NCBI RefSeq assembly: GCF_002009425.1 | Contig: NZ_CP019936.1 | Span: 4,513,297-4,577,296, forward strand | From: Thiosocius teredinicola | Lineage (GTDB): Bacteria > Pseudomonadota > Gammaproteobacteria > Chromatiales > Chromatiaceae | DNA: 64,000 bases | Direction of reading: 5' to 3' | Part shown: piece by piece, positions 45,191-55,083 of the stretch | Position numbering within the stretch: position 1 is the first letter of the stretch | Layout of the letters: the number at the start of each line of letters is the position of its first letter | Made by a program: the position numbers and the translations under genes | Notes under the pieces: model-generated | What the model was told of the DNA's origin: nothing | What the model saw: only the letters and a program-made list of their open reading frames with translations | Databases searched by the model: none

Positions 45191-47308
45191 TCAGGTGGTT
45201 ATTTTGCGGTAGATGTCGGAAACCTTGGTCGGTAGCTTGGCGACATCGTCGAGCACCGTGTAGTTGGCCGCGCCGTACATATGCGGCAGATAGTCCTGGC
45301 CCTCGCGATCGATGGTGATGCAATAGGCGTGGACGCCGTCGCGGCGTGCCTCAAACAAGGCCTGACGCGTGTCTTCGATGCCGTACTCACCGCGGTACTC
45401 GAGATCATAGTCGTCCGGTTTGCCGTCGGACAGCGTGACCAGCAGCTTGGTCCGTGCCTCGACCTGCTTGAGCTTGCTGACCAAGTGCCTGATGGGCGCG
45501 CCCATACGCGTGTAGTCCTTCGGCTCGATGCCGCACACCCGACCGATCACGTTCTCGTCCCACGGGTCATCGAAGTCCTTGACCTTGAACGCCTCGCAGC
45601 GTTTGCGCGTCCACCCCGAAAAACCGTAGATGGCATAGCGGTCGCCGAGCGTATTCAACGCCTCGGCGAGCAGAATCAGCGCCTCGCGTTCGGCCTCGTT
45701 GATCCAGCCGCGGGTCGAACCCGACATATCGACCATGAACATCACTGCGATGTTGCGCTCTTCCTTGTGCATCCGGGTGAACAGGCGATCGCTCATCTCC
45801 AGCCCTGAATGGACATCGCTCCACGCCTCGACCAGCGCATCGATATCGATATCCTCGCCATCGGTCTGACGTTTCAGCACCTTGTCTTCGCCGCGCAGGA
45901 TCTCGAAGGTACGGCGCAAGGAGTGGATATAGCCGGCATATTTGCCCATCGTGGCGTGATAGAAACCCGGATCACCCGGCGCCACATCGATCTCACGCAA
46001 CACGCACCAGTTCTTTTTGTGCGCCTGGCGGGCGATATCCCATTCGTTGTAAAGGTAGGCCCCTTCTTCGTGATAGGTGCCTCCCCAGACGTCCTCCGGA
46101 TTCGGTCCGGTATCGTCGAACAGGCCCGGGTCGTATTCGCCTTCGCCGGCAGGCGTCAGAAACTCGGGCGGGATCTCACCCAGATCGAGCAGTATCGATA
46201 CCAACTGATCGCGCACCTTGTCCGGTATCGGCAAGGGCTGCTGAGACAGCGTGACCTCCACCTGCAGCGACGGGTTCGGCGCGTCCGGGTCCGGCAGTTC
46301 GACATCGAACGACTCCGGCGGCGCGTGATCCTGACGGCCTTCGACCAGTTCATTGGCGATCACACGCAGGCTTTCACGCAAGCGCGCCTTGTCGCGCTCG
46401 ATACGCCGCAGGCGCGCCGCCCATGCCGCGGCCGGATTCAAACGCCCCTGGTAACAGCGTGACACCAGCGCATCATGCTCTGCACAAATGCCGACCCAGC
46501 GGAGTGTGTCATCGACGGTCGCCTGCTGACGCGCCAGGTCGTCGAGCGCCGGCTGCCATGCATCGGGCATCGGTACGTCACCGAGTTGCTCACTCAACGC
46601 ACGCATCCTGCGATAAAGACCGGGCAGTTCCGCGGCGATGCGTGCGTCCAGGCGGTGGGTTTCCAGCGCATGAAACAGCGCCAGTACGCGTTCCGGCTCA
46701 GGGTGCCCGTCGCAGAAGGTCACCAAGTCGACGTTCAGCGTGCCGTAACGCGTCTGCGCCCACAGATGGGCGACCGTCGCCTTGAACAATTGGAAGTTGT
46801 CCGCCTGGTTGTCGAGACGGGCGACGATCTCGGGCAGGTACAAGACCTCGCCGTCGGTCCAGGCGAACTCCCCCGGCTCGATCTTCAGGCGACGACCTTC
46901 GAGCCCCTGGACGAACGGCAACAGCACCGGCACCGCTTCTTCGAATAACGAACCGGCCGCGCGCTGGTGGCCGACGGCGAGAAAGGCATCGAGATCGCGT
47001 ATGACGGTCATCGCGGCCTGCAGGCCGGCCTTGTCGTAGCTGTCCATGGCATGCAGACACCAGGACGCCACCGCGTCGGCTTCGACTTCGCTCAAGGCCT
47101 CTTTGGCGCGATTGGCAAACTGAAAGGCCAGCTCGGTATTGGTGGCGGCCGCGCGCCGCGTCCATTCGAGAATGAAGTCCTGGCGATCGCGCGGCATAGC
47201 GGCCAGCACGGCGGCCAGCTCTTCGGTATGGATGAAGGTGAATTCGACCTCGAGGTATTCGTCGAGATGCGTAATCAGAGAACTGGCATCCAGCGGCTGT
47301 CGACTCAC
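45191..47308 (-). CDS. cbbO: CbbO/NorD-family von Willebrand factor A protein
   Basis: 705 residues, GTG start with a good AAAGGT site. The C-terminal VWA domain has the MIDAS motif VDMSGSTRG and the downstream Thr/Asp positions (KLLVTLSDGKPDD). The N-terminal part is a helical CbbO/NorD region. With a MoxR-type AAA+ partner (CbbQ) these proteins remodel and activate Rubisco; NorD/NorQ do the same for nitric oxide reductase. The cbbQ-like gene at 55084 is on the same strand but about 7.8 kb away, so Rubisco activation is likely but not proven; NorD is the alternative name. Confidence 0.85.
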   Translation of the reverse strand: MSRQPLDASSLITHLDEYLEVEFTFIHTEELAAVLAAMPRDRQDFILEWTRRAAATNTELAFQFANRAKEALSEVEADAVASWCLHAMDSYDKAGLQAAMTVIRDLDAFLAVGHQRAAGSLFEEAVPVLLPFVQGLEGRRLKIEPGEFAWTDGEVLYLPEIVARLDNQADNFQLFKATVAHLWAQTRYGTLNVDLVTFCDGHPEPERVLALFHALETHRLDARIAAELPGLYRRMRALSEQLGDVPMPDAWQPALDDLARQQATVDDTLRWVGICAEHDALVSRCYQGRLNPAAAWAARLRRIERDKARLRESLRVIANELVEGRQDHAPPESFDVELPDPDAPNPSLQVEVTLSQQPLPIPDKVRDQLVSILLDLGEIPPEFLTPAGEGEYDPGLFDDTGPNPEDVWGGTYHEEGAYLYNEWDIARQAHKKNWCVLREIDVAPGDPGFYHATMGKYAGYIHSLRRTFEILRGEDKVLKRQTDGEDIDIDALVEAWSDVHSGLEMSDRLFTRMHKEERNIAVMFMVDMSGSTRGWINEAEREALILLAEALNTLGDRYAIYGFSGWTRKRCEAFKVKDFDDPWDENVIGRVCGIEPKDYTRMGAPIRHLVSKLKQVEARTKLLVTLSDGKPDDYDLEYRGEYGIEDTRQALFEARRDGVHAYCITIDREGQDYLPHMYGAANYTVLDDVAKLPTKVSDIYRKITT

Positions 47309-47460
47309 AAGTTGACCTTTTCAGCTAGGCGAATCCCGAACCGCCAGATGCGGTGCGCATCAGCACGCTAAAGAAGGCGCCCGACAGGGTCAACCGCGGG
47401 TTTTCGGCGGAATAGCGTCGCGCCGATCGAGAATGCCGCGCTAAGTGCGACGGCGGGCCG

Positions 47461-49734
47461 CTATGCGCGCCGGCCGCCTGGAAAGGCCGTGACGTTGTCG
47501 AACGACACGCGATCGGGGCGCGGCTTGGCAGCCGGCTGACCGAACAACAGGCCCTGACCGCGCTGGAAACCAGCCAGCCGGGCCGCCTCCAGTGTCGGCA
47601 TATCTTCAATACCCTCGGCAACCAGCAGATGCCCCGAGTCGATGATCATCTGCGCCAGGTGGGTAACGAGATTGCGTTGGCTGTCGTTGGTCAGGCCGTG
47701 CACGAGACTGATATCGAACTTGACGATATCGACCGGCATGCTGGCCAGATAGCGCACCGACGAATAACCGCTACCGAAATCGTCCAGCGCGATGGCGAAG
47801 CCGCCCTGCCTGAGCTTCGACAGGTTTTCGTTGGCCAGGCCGATCTGTGTGATCAGCGCGGTCTCGGTCACCTCGATCATCAGCTTGTAGTCTTTCAGGT
47901 AGGGCTTGAAGCCGCGCAGCCATTCGCACAGCTGATCGTGCACCACCGACGGGCCGGAGAGATTGATCGATACACCGGTACCGGGCGGCAGCTTGCCTTC
48001 ACGCAGGTCTTCGAGCACGCAGCGCAACACGGCGCGATCAAGTTCGACCTCAAGCCGGCGGGCCTCGATGACCTGGAAGATGTTGGAGGGCTGAATCAGT
48101 TCGCCGTCCTGGCGAATGCGGATCAACGCCTCGTAATGACACACCTCGCCGCTCGCCAGATCGACGATCGGCTGATAGTGCATCACCAGACCGGTGCCAT
48201 AGATGACCGCATCATAAACCGCCGTATTGACCCAGCTCGAGAACAGCCCTTCGGCATTGCTCGCCATGGCTTCGTCGAACATCACCACGTTGGTGTTGCC
48301 CGGTCGCTTGGCGCGATACATGGCGACGTCGGCCTTCCATTGCAACGTCTGCAGGTCATCGAGATCGTCGGCGCGCGCAATCGCCAGGCCGGCGCTCATT
48401 CGTAGCGGCTCGCGAATGCCGAGGCGGCTGAAATCGTAGCCGACGATCTTTTCGTGGCAGCGCTCGGCGATCTTCAGTGCGGATGCCTCGTCGCAATCGA
48501 CCAACACCATGGCGAACTCGTCACCGCCGATACGGAACAGCTCCTCGTCGCGGCGCAACACCGCACTGATGCGACCGGCGATGACCTTGAGCACCTGGTC
48601 GCCGACGCTGTGACCATAGGTGTCGTTCAGCGCTTTGAAATGGTTGACGTCGAACAGCGCGAAACACACGCTGCTGTCGCGGTCGCGCAGTATCGCCGGC
48701 AGATTCGCCATGTACTCGTCGAAGGCGCGTCGGTTTTTCGCGCCGGTCAAAGCATCGTGATGCGCCAGGGTCCAGAGTTCGAGACTCTTCTCTTCCAGGC
48801 TCGAATGCACGTCGGTCAAGCGGCTCTGATAATCGTTCAGCGATTCGCGGATCTTTTCGGTCTCGGCGATCGGCAACACCCCACCGAGTTCTTCGAGCAT
48901 CAGGCCGCCCGGGCTGACCTTGAGCTTGTCGATGTGGCCGGAGATCGCGCGCAACGGGCGCACAATCAAAAACACCAGTACGGGGAACAGGGTCAGGGCG
49001 AACAGTCCGAGGATCACACTGAGGTTGACGATGGCCCCCGACAGCAGGCCCGATACGGCTTCGCTCATCGGGTTGTCGCGCAGCTCGAATTCGACGATCG
49101 ACTGCAGCTCGGGCCAGGTCAAGGTCGAGTTGCCACCGCGCACAAAACGGATGCTCGGGGCGTTGACGTAACGGTAGGCGTGATTCTCACGCAGTTGGTG
49201 CAGGAAGGTCACGCGCAGACCGACGTAGCCGACGAGTTGCTCACGATCGTTCGCGTCGCGCGTGGTTACGCTGTGAAAGATCAACAGCGTCGGCTCGGCC
49301 CCCGAAAAATCCACATACGACGGCGGCGGTGGGATACCGGTCTGCGCCGGCAGGGCCGGACGGTCGAGCTTTGCCAACGCCTTGCCATCGATGTCGTAGA
49401 TCTCGGCACCTACCACGTAGTCCGGAAGCACGTGCGCGCTCAACATGCGCCGACTGCGCCAGTATGGGTAGAACCGCGGCGTGCGGATCTGTTGCGCCAC
49501 TTCCTCCCAATGCGCGAAGCGCGCTGCGGCACCTTCGGCATCACGCAACAGGAAATCCATGATCACGGCGATTTCTTCGCTCGCCGCCGCCTTGTTGCTG
49601 GCGTCCATGTCGTCGCGTACCCGCTGGAACTCACCGTAGGTGAAGGCGGCGTAGGTCACGAAGGCCAGTACCACCAGCACCATCATGACGATGGCGTAGA
49701 AGCTGATCGGCAGAGCGCGCTGTCCGCTATCCAT
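47461..49734 (-). CDS. Membrane GGDEF-EAL protein (copy B)
   Basis: 757 residues. Transmembrane helices (FYAIVMMVLVVLAFVTYAAF at the start; a second near LSVILGLFALTLFPVLVFLI) flank a periplasmic sensor of CHASE4-like pattern. The GGDEF motif is intact (RIGGDEFAMV), but the upstream inhibitory RxxD site reads RRDE. The EAL domain has intact catalytic landmarks (YEALIRI, EVTETALI, DDFGSGYSSV, KFDISLV). It may make or break c-di-GMP. The ATG at 49734 overlaps the end of the hydrolase gene by eight bases and has GAGGTG upstream, so the two are coupled. Confidence 0.88.
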   Translation of the reverse strand: MDSGQRALPISFYAIVMMVLVVLAFVTYAAFTYGEFQRVRDDMDASNKAAASEEIAVIMDFLLRDAEGAAARFAHWEEVAQQIRTPRFYPYWRSRRMLSAHVLPDYVVGAEIYDIDGKALAKLDRPALPAQTGIPPPPSYVDFSGAEPTLLIFHSVTTRDANDREQLVGYVGLRVTFLHQLRENHAYRYVNAPSIRFVRGGNSTLTWPELQSIVEFELRDNPMSEAVSGLLSGAIVNLSVILGLFALTLFPVLVFLIVRPLRAISGHIDKLKVSPGGLMLEELGGVLPIAETEKIRESLNDYQSRLTDVHSSLEEKSLELWTLAHHDALTGAKNRRAFDEYMANLPAILRDRDSSVCFALFDVNHFKALNDTYGHSVGDQVLKVIAGRISAVLRRDEELFRIGGDEFAMVLVDCDEASALKIAERCHEKIVGYDFSRLGIREPLRMSAGLAIARADDLDDLQTLQWKADVAMYRAKRPGNTNVVMFDEAMASNAEGLFSSWVNTAVYDAVIYGTGLVMHYQPIVDLASGEVCHYEALIRIRQDGELIQPSNIFQVIEARRLEVELDRAVLRCVLEDLREGKLPPGTGVSINLSGPSVVHDQLCEWLRGFKPYLKDYKLMIEVTETALITQIGLANENLSKLRQGGFAIALDDFGSGYSSVRYLASMPVDIVKFDISLVHGLTNDSQRNLVTHLAQMIIDSGHLLVAEGIEDMPTLEAARLAGFQRGQGLLFGQPAAKPRPDRVSFDNVTAFPGGRRA

Positions 49735-50587
49735 GGCGCACCTCTTCGAGCACGGCAAGGACTTCGTCGAACAGGTCGAATTCATGTGACAGATCGAAGA
49801 AATGATTGGCCCCGGCGACCGACCTGACCGTCACGCCAAGCGAGGCGAGAGTTTCCAGCCACTCGTGGTCGACGCGGTCGTCTTTGTCACCGTAGATGAT
49901 GGCGACCGGCACGAAGGCATCTCTGACCGCCGCCTCGACCCGCGACCTGTCCCATTCGAGGTAGGAAAGCAGGTTGGTCGCGTCGGTCACGTATTCGTCG
50001 CAGAAGCTCAAGGAGTAAGCGCGAACCTGCTCTTCGCCGCTCTGGATATCGCGTACCGCTTGGTCGCGCATCGTGACCAGGCGCTCGGTGGACTGCTCCT
50101 CACCGAAGTAAGCCAGACTGATCAGCACCGCCCTGGCGATACTCAGGTCGCGATAGGTATCGATCATTGCCGCCAGGTGTACCCCGCCGGTGCTGTGTCC
50201 GATCACCACCGGCGACTTGCCGGTGCGATCGATCAGCCATTGGGTCCACACCCGCAGTTCGTCGATGTCGGTTGCCAGCGAATGGGTATGCACGGCCTCA
50301 CAGGCAAGGCTCTGACGACGCCGGTTCAAGCCAAGCGACAGCGATGGCGTCAACACCGTGAACCCTTCGTCCGCCAGGGCCTCGGCCAGCCGGCGTACGG
50401 TCGAGAAGTGATGTGTTTGCAGGAATCCATGCTGGATCAGCAAGGCGGGCTTTTCGTCATCGCCCGGCCAGAACTCCGCCTCGGATACCGTCCCGGCAGC
50501 GATCGGCAAGGCGATGCTGGCGCTGCCCGCCCATGCGGCAGACGACATAACGGCAAGCGAGACGACAAAAAGGAAGGTTACGCGCAT
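49727..50587 (-). CDS. Secreted alpha/beta hydrolase
   Basis: 286 residues. A signal peptide (FLFVVSLAVMSSAAWA) is followed by the alpha/beta-hydrolase fold: oxyanion HG in LLIQHGFLQTHH, nucleophile elbow VVIGHSTGG, acid in IIYGDKDDRVDH, and His in VAGANHFFDL. It probably cleaves an ester or lipid in the periplasm. Its start codon directly follows an AT-rich stretch (TTATTATTATTA on the minus strand), which may be a promoter. It is co-translated with the GGDEF-EAL gene after it. Confidence 0.85.
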   Translation of the reverse strand: MRVTFLFVVSLAVMSSAAWAGSASIALPIAAGTVSEAEFWPGDDEKPALLIQHGFLQTHHFSTVRRLAEALADEGFTVLTPSLSLGLNRRRQSLACEAVHTHSLATDIDELRVWTQWLIDRTGKSPVVIGHSTGGVHLAAMIDTYRDLSIARAVLISLAYFGEEQSTERLVTMRDQAVRDIQSGEEQVRAYSLSFCDEYVTDATNLLSYLEWDRSRVEAAVRDAFVPVAIIYGDKDDRVDHEWLETLASLGVTVRSVAGANHFFDLSHEFDLFDEVLAVLEEVRHG

Positions 50588-50976
50588 TAGTTTGTCTTAA
50601 TAATAATAAAAACGCCGTAAGCCCCCATACCATAGCGCATTTTTGAGATTTCGGAAGCCGCAACAGATTCTGTCGCTTGCGAGACACCGTTTATTGCATG
50701 GGCGAACCGCGCGACGGCGCAACCTCGAACCAAGGTGACAGCCGCCGCTTTCGCCTGAGCGATAAGCAAGCCACTGTCAGCCAGAGATCGCAGGGATTCG
50801 AAGACAACGACGCCACGTCTCACGGATTTTCCGCAAGCGCGCTTGTTAAGAACGCATCAACCACCGGCAAGCCGACCGGGGCTATTCAGCTAAGGCAGCA
50901 ATGCAGGCTGGGTATCGTAGAAGCGGGCAAACAGCCGCGTCGCGAGCGGACGCGGCCGGGATTCAAGTGGCCGAGA
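50588..50976. other. 389-base gap between pilin B and the hydrolase
   Basis: No convincing gene. A GTG-initiated reading frame of 78 codons on the minus strand ends in a TAATG junction with the hydrolase start, but it has no ribosome binding site and no recognisable domain. An AT-rich patch just upstream of the hydrolase (about 50588-50612) could be its promoter. Confidence 0.5.
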
Positions 50977-51492
50977 TCAGCAGCTGTGGCCGCCGGCAGT
51001 ACCGACGAACTCACCGTTGCAGCCACGCATCACATCATCGGCGGTATCGGAAGCATCGGGGCCATCGCTGAACAGGTCGTAGCCTTGCGGATTGACACTG
51101 TTGTTCGACACCGCACCGCTGCTATCGGTGCGCGTTGCCGGACGCTGGTAACGGTAGATGCGCCCCCACGGATCGAGCCAGGCCTGCGCACCGGCCGGTG
51201 GAGTACCCGGGTCACCCAACACGACGATGCTGTCACGCAGATACACGCCGCGCACCGCCGTGTTGTTCGCATCGAGCGAACCCAACTGGCCATCATCCGC
51301 CAAGTCGTTGAGGATCAGTTCGGTCTGGCGGATATCTTTGATCGCCGTGCCGATACGGCCCTCGAGTATGTATCCCTGGTAGGCCGGAATCGCCAGCGCC
51401 GCAATAATGGCGAGAATCGCGACTGCCAGCATCACCTCGATCAGTGTGAAGCCCGCGTGCTGCCCGGAAGTATGCCCCTTGTGGAAAACCAT
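50977..51492 (-). CDS. Type IV pilin-like/GspG-like protein (copy B)
   Basis: About 171 residues. A short leader ends in the prepilin peptidase site AG|FTLIEVM, with Glu5 present, followed by a hydrophobic helix (LAVAILAIIAALAIPAYQGY). The globular part has GRIGTAIKDIRQTELILND and DPWGRIYRY, typical of major pseudopilins (GspG). It shares blocks with the pilin at 54456, including the C-terminal EFVGTAGGH. Two C-terminal cysteines may form a disulfide. The ATG at 51492 lacks a strong binding site. It lies between the two c-di-GMP genes. Confidence 0.85.
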   Translation of the reverse strand: MVFHKGHTSGQHAGFTLIEVMLAVAILAIIAALAIPAYQGYILEGRIGTAIKDIRQTELILNDLADDGQLGSLDANNTAVRGVYLRDSIVVLGDPGTPPAGAQAWLDPWGRIYRYQRPATRTDSSGAVSNNSVNPQGYDLFSDGPDASDTADDVMRGCNGEFVGTAGGHSC

Positions 51493-51615
51493 CTTATCGT
51501 CGTTCTCGCATGAATAATTTTGTCGATAATAGCGTAACCTGATCGCGCAACCCTGTCTTTCCTTCCCTAAGCCACGGTCGTACATCACACTATCGCCTGC
51601 CAAGGCACCGGCTTC

Positions 51616-54441
51616 TCAGCCCATGCCGACGCTGGTGACATTATTTTCTTTTTCCAGCAGGTCCTTGCGCAATCGCCGTTCGATGTCGTCGGCCGCAAGC
51701 CCCTTGTCGAACAGGAAGCCCTGCAGATAGGGCACCCCGGCATCACGCAGATAATGCGCCTGCGCTTCGGTTTCAATCCCCTCGGCAACCAGCTTGAAAC
51801 CGGATGACTGCGCGAGGCTGACCACCGCGGCGACGATCGCTTCGTCGGCCGCGCTGTCCGGCAGATCCTTGACGAACAGGCGGTCGATCTTCACCCCGTC
51901 GATCGGCAACATCTTGAGGTACTTCAGCGACGCGTAGCCGGTCCCGAAGTCGTCGATCATGATGCGCACGCCGAGGCTGCGAATCCGTTTCAAACGTTCG
52001 ACGGCCTCTTCGAATTGGCCGATCAACGCCGTCTCCGTGACCTCGAGGGTGAGTGCCTGCGGCCGTAGCCCGGACTCATCCAGCGCGTGCTGTACCTGGC
52101 CGACGAATTCATCGCTCGACAACTGGATACTCGACACATTGACCGCCACGCTTTCGATCGCGTAGCAGGCATCGATCCATGCCTGCATCTGACGACACAC
52201 GGTGTGTAACGCCCAGTTGCCCATATCGGCGATCAGGCCACTGTCTTCGGCAACATCGATGAAGCCGCCGGGGAAGACCAGACCCACGCCCGGTCGCTCC
52301 CAGCGCATCAACGCCTCGGCGCTGCGCACCCGGCGAGTGCGTGCGTCCATCACCGGCTGATAGTGCAGCACCAGCTCGTTGTTCGGCACGGCGCCTTTCA
52401 GTGCCTGTTCAAGGTCCATGCGTCCGACCAGGCTGTCACGCATCCCGCTGGAGAAAAACAGCATGCTGCCACGGCGTGAGCTCTTGGCGGCATACGCTGC
52501 GGCATTGAGGCTCTGCAGCATCGACTCGAAGCTGCCGCCATCGTAAGGATAAACCGCGGCGCCCATGGTCGCGGTCATACGCACATCCCGCAGGCCGAGC
52601 CCGAAAGGCTTGTCGAGCTCGCTGTTGATCTGGTCGGCAATCGCGTTGAGCTCGGACACCACTTCGCGGCTATCGGCATGCGGCAGCATGGCAACGAACT
52701 CGTCTCCGGCGAATCGACTGAGAACCAGTTCGGGCGGCAACACACTACGCAGCCGATCACCGATCAAGGCCAGCAAGCGATCACCGACGCCATGTCCCAA
52801 CGAATCGTTAACCTGTTTGAAACGATCGAGATCGATCAACAGCATGCCGATCACGCTGCCGTTGCCGCTGGAATCCGCCACCGCGCCATTGAACAGGTCA
52901 CGCATGCGCGCGCGGTTGGGTAGCTTGCTCAGCCAATCGTGGTTGGCCTGGAAAAACAGGCGTCGCTCGAGCACCAGGTTGTCGAGCGCAATGCCGAGCA
53001 CATCGACGATTCGGTTGGTCGCCTCTTCGTCGCCGGGCTGCACATTGCGCAGCACGATCTCGGCGGCGACGTGTTCGTTGCCGAGCATCGGGAACTGCCG
53101 CACATCGTCCGACGACTGCATGCCAAGGTGCTGCAGATAGGGGCACGCCTGCACCATCTCACCGGCATCACCCGATCGCACATTGGCAACCAGCTCCTGC
53201 CCCTGGGTCAGCGCCAGCTCGTGCACATCCGCCGGAGAAAACGGCAGGCACCATAAGATGCCCGCGCCCGACCAGCGCTCATGACACAGCAAGGCAACGC
53301 GCCCCGGGCCGATCAAGGCATCGATCGTCTGCTGACCGGCGCGCATTGCGCCTTCGATCGACTGTGCGCTCTGCAACGCGCGATCGAAGGCGGCCAAGGC
53401 CTGCATCTCGTCGAACTGCTGACCTATCTGCGCCGCCATGTCGTTGAAGGCATCGCCCAGTCGCTCGAACTCGTCGCCTGAGTCCAGGCTGACGCGATGG
53501 CGGAAGTTGCCCTCCGCGAGCCTGTCGGTAGCGGCGCTTAGCGACTTCAGCGGTTTGAGGTTGCTGCGGATCAACCGTCGCCCCATACCCAGCGCCAGCA
53601 GTACGCCGATTGCCCCGATGCCGGCAAACACGCGGTCGAAGTTCGCGATCGACGACAGTGCCATCGAGCGCGGGATACCCACCAGCACGGTCCAGCGTTC
53701 GAACTGGTAATGCGGCTTGAGAAACAAGGTCCATGCGGCAGTGAGGAAGGTTTCGCCGTCGGCGTCGCTGATCGCCGCCGGGCGCCGCCGCTCACTGACG
53801 TGATCGCGACTGTTTTCGACCCAACCGGCGATGTCCGGTGCGTTGCAGAACACCGGGCTGGCGTCGTTATCAAGGATGCAGACGTAATCGGGGCGCGCGG
53901 CGATGCCGCTGGTATCCCAGAGATAGGTGGTGTCCAACTCGGCACCGAACCACCGCGCATCCTGCTGCCCACCCACCTGCGGCAGCAACATGAACAACCG
54001 CCGGTTTGCCGGTTCTCCCAAGGTGATCAGCAACGGCTTGTCGTCGCTGAACCTGCCCACCTGGCGCAGCAGGGTGGACCGCTCGCGATCGCTGAGATGC
54101 ACGTTGCCGGAGAGCTTTTCGTCGTGCGAGATGTGCAGCAGACCGTGGGTTCGCTCTTGAAGATCCAGACCGTGCAGCATGCCGCGGTAGTTGCTGGTGG
54201 CATCGACGTGGCGCGATAGGATCAGCAACTCGTCATTGACGAACTTGAGCCGGTCGAACACCGCCATGCCGAGGTCTTTGGCCAGGTAGTGCGCATCGTC
54301 CAGGGCACGCTCCTGCAGTTTGTCGGCGACCAGGTAATAGGCGACCGCAGCCAGCAGTATCAACGGAATGGCGGCTGCGCCGACGAACGCGGTATCGAAG
54401 CGGCGGGCGACACTGGATTTCCATTGGGTCAGGGCTTTCAT
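51616..54441 (-). CDS. Membrane GGDEF-EAL protein (copy A)
   Basis: 941 residues. Two transmembrane helices (about 18-38 and 285-305) flank a large periplasmic sensor. HAMP and a GAF-like region follow, then GGDEF with the variant motif FAGDEFVAML and no inhibitory RxxD site upstream. The EAL domain keeps EALMRW, NVSSIQLS, EVTETALI, DDFGTGYASL and KIDRLFV. The AGDEF form can be active in some enzymes; phosphodiesterase activity is at least as likely. The start is 14 bases after the pilin A stop, so they are one operon. Confidence 0.88.
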   Translation of the reverse strand: MKALTQWKSSVARRFDTAFVGAAAIPLILLAAVAYYLVADKLQERALDDAHYLAKDLGMAVFDRLKFVNDELLILSRHVDATSNYRGMLHGLDLQERTHGLLHISHDEKLSGNVHLSDRERSTLLRQVGRFSDDKPLLITLGEPANRRLFMLLPQVGGQQDARWFGAELDTTYLWDTSGIAARPDYVCILDNDASPVFCNAPDIAGWVENSRDHVSERRRPAAISDADGETFLTAAWTLFLKPHYQFERWTVLVGIPRSMALSSIANFDRVFAGIGAIGVLLALGMGRRLIRSNLKPLKSLSAATDRLAEGNFRHRVSLDSGDEFERLGDAFNDMAAQIGQQFDEMQALAAFDRALQSAQSIEGAMRAGQQTIDALIGPGRVALLCHERWSGAGILWCLPFSPADVHELALTQGQELVANVRSGDAGEMVQACPYLQHLGMQSSDDVRQFPMLGNEHVAAEIVLRNVQPGDEEATNRIVDVLGIALDNLVLERRLFFQANHDWLSKLPNRARMRDLFNGAVADSSGNGSVIGMLLIDLDRFKQVNDSLGHGVGDRLLALIGDRLRSVLPPELVLSRFAGDEFVAMLPHADSREVVSELNAIADQINSELDKPFGLGLRDVRMTATMGAAVYPYDGGSFESMLQSLNAAAYAAKSSRRGSMLFFSSGMRDSLVGRMDLEQALKGAVPNNELVLHYQPVMDARTRRVRSAEALMRWERPGVGLVFPGGFIDVAEDSGLIADMGNWALHTVCRQMQAWIDACYAIESVAVNVSSIQLSSDEFVGQVQHALDESGLRPQALTLEVTETALIGQFEEAVERLKRIRSLGVRIMIDDFGTGYASLKYLKMLPIDGVKIDRLFVKDLPDSAADEAIVAAVVSLAQSSGFKLVAEGIETEAQAHYLRDAGVPYLQGFLFDKGLAADDIERRLRKDLLEKENNVTSVGMG

Positions 54442-54455
54442 GACGACCCCGCCGA

Positions 54456-54953
54456 TCAGTGATCGGCGGCCACCCCGATGAAGTCACCGTCGTTCGCGCG
54501 CACGATGTCGTCGCGTGCATTCTTCCCGGTGAACTGCGCGGTGGTCACGCCGTCCGGCCCCATGCTGTACAGGTCGTAGTCCGAGTTGACCGGGTTGGCC
54601 GACTTGTCGCGCCGACGCGAACCGTTGATGCCCGGTGCCGGGTTGTTGCGCAACCACAGATATTGATAAGGATTGCCCCAGGGATCGCGCATGTTGATCC
54701 CGACCGCCGCGAGGGTCGCCGGCGGATCGTTGTCGAGAAAGCGATCGTTCAGAATCAGCTCGATCTGGCGGATATCCTTGATCGCGGTAGCGATGCGACC
54801 TTCGGCGATATAGCCGTTGTAGTAAGGGATCGCGATCGCCGCCAGGATCGACAGAATGGCGACACCTATCATCACCTCGATCAACGTAAAACCGCCCGAT
54901 CGCTGGCGGACAGCGAACGCGCGGGAAAGCTGGAATTTGGAATCTTGCGGCAT
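54456..54953 (-). CDS. Type IV pilin-like/GspG-like protein (copy A)
   Basis: About 165 residues. Leader with positive charges ending in GG|FTLIEVM (prepilin site, Glu5), a hydrophobic helix (GVAILSILAAIAIPYYNGYI) and a globular part with GRIATAIKDIRQIELILND and DPWGNPYQYL. Shares many blocks with pilin B at 50977. GspG-type pseudopilins form short fibres in type II secretion or type IV pilus-related machines; no secretion machine genes are adjacent. The ATG has only a weak binding site. Confidence 0.85.
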   Translation of the reverse strand: MPQDSKFQLSRAFAVRQRSGGFTLIEVMIGVAILSILAAIAIPYYNGYIAEGRIATAIKDIRQIELILNDRFLDNDPPATLAAVGINMRDPWGNPYQYLWLRNNPAPGINGSRRRDKSANPVNSDYDLYSMGPDGVTTAQFTGKNARDDIVRANDGDFIGVAADH

Positions 54954-55083
54954 GCCACCGTATCGACCGGGCTTGAGCACGCCTTTAATTAGATGTGGCT
55001 GAAACAGCACTGCGCGCCGCGATTGGGGAATCTCGCGGCGCCCCTGACGAAATCGCTTCCTAAAATGCGGCTTTAAGGGCGGA

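Noticed and set aside
50587-50823. 78-codon GTG-started frame ending in a TAATG junction with the hydrolase
   Set aside because: No ribosome binding site and an AT-rich 3' end that looks like promoter DNA; junction is probably chance.
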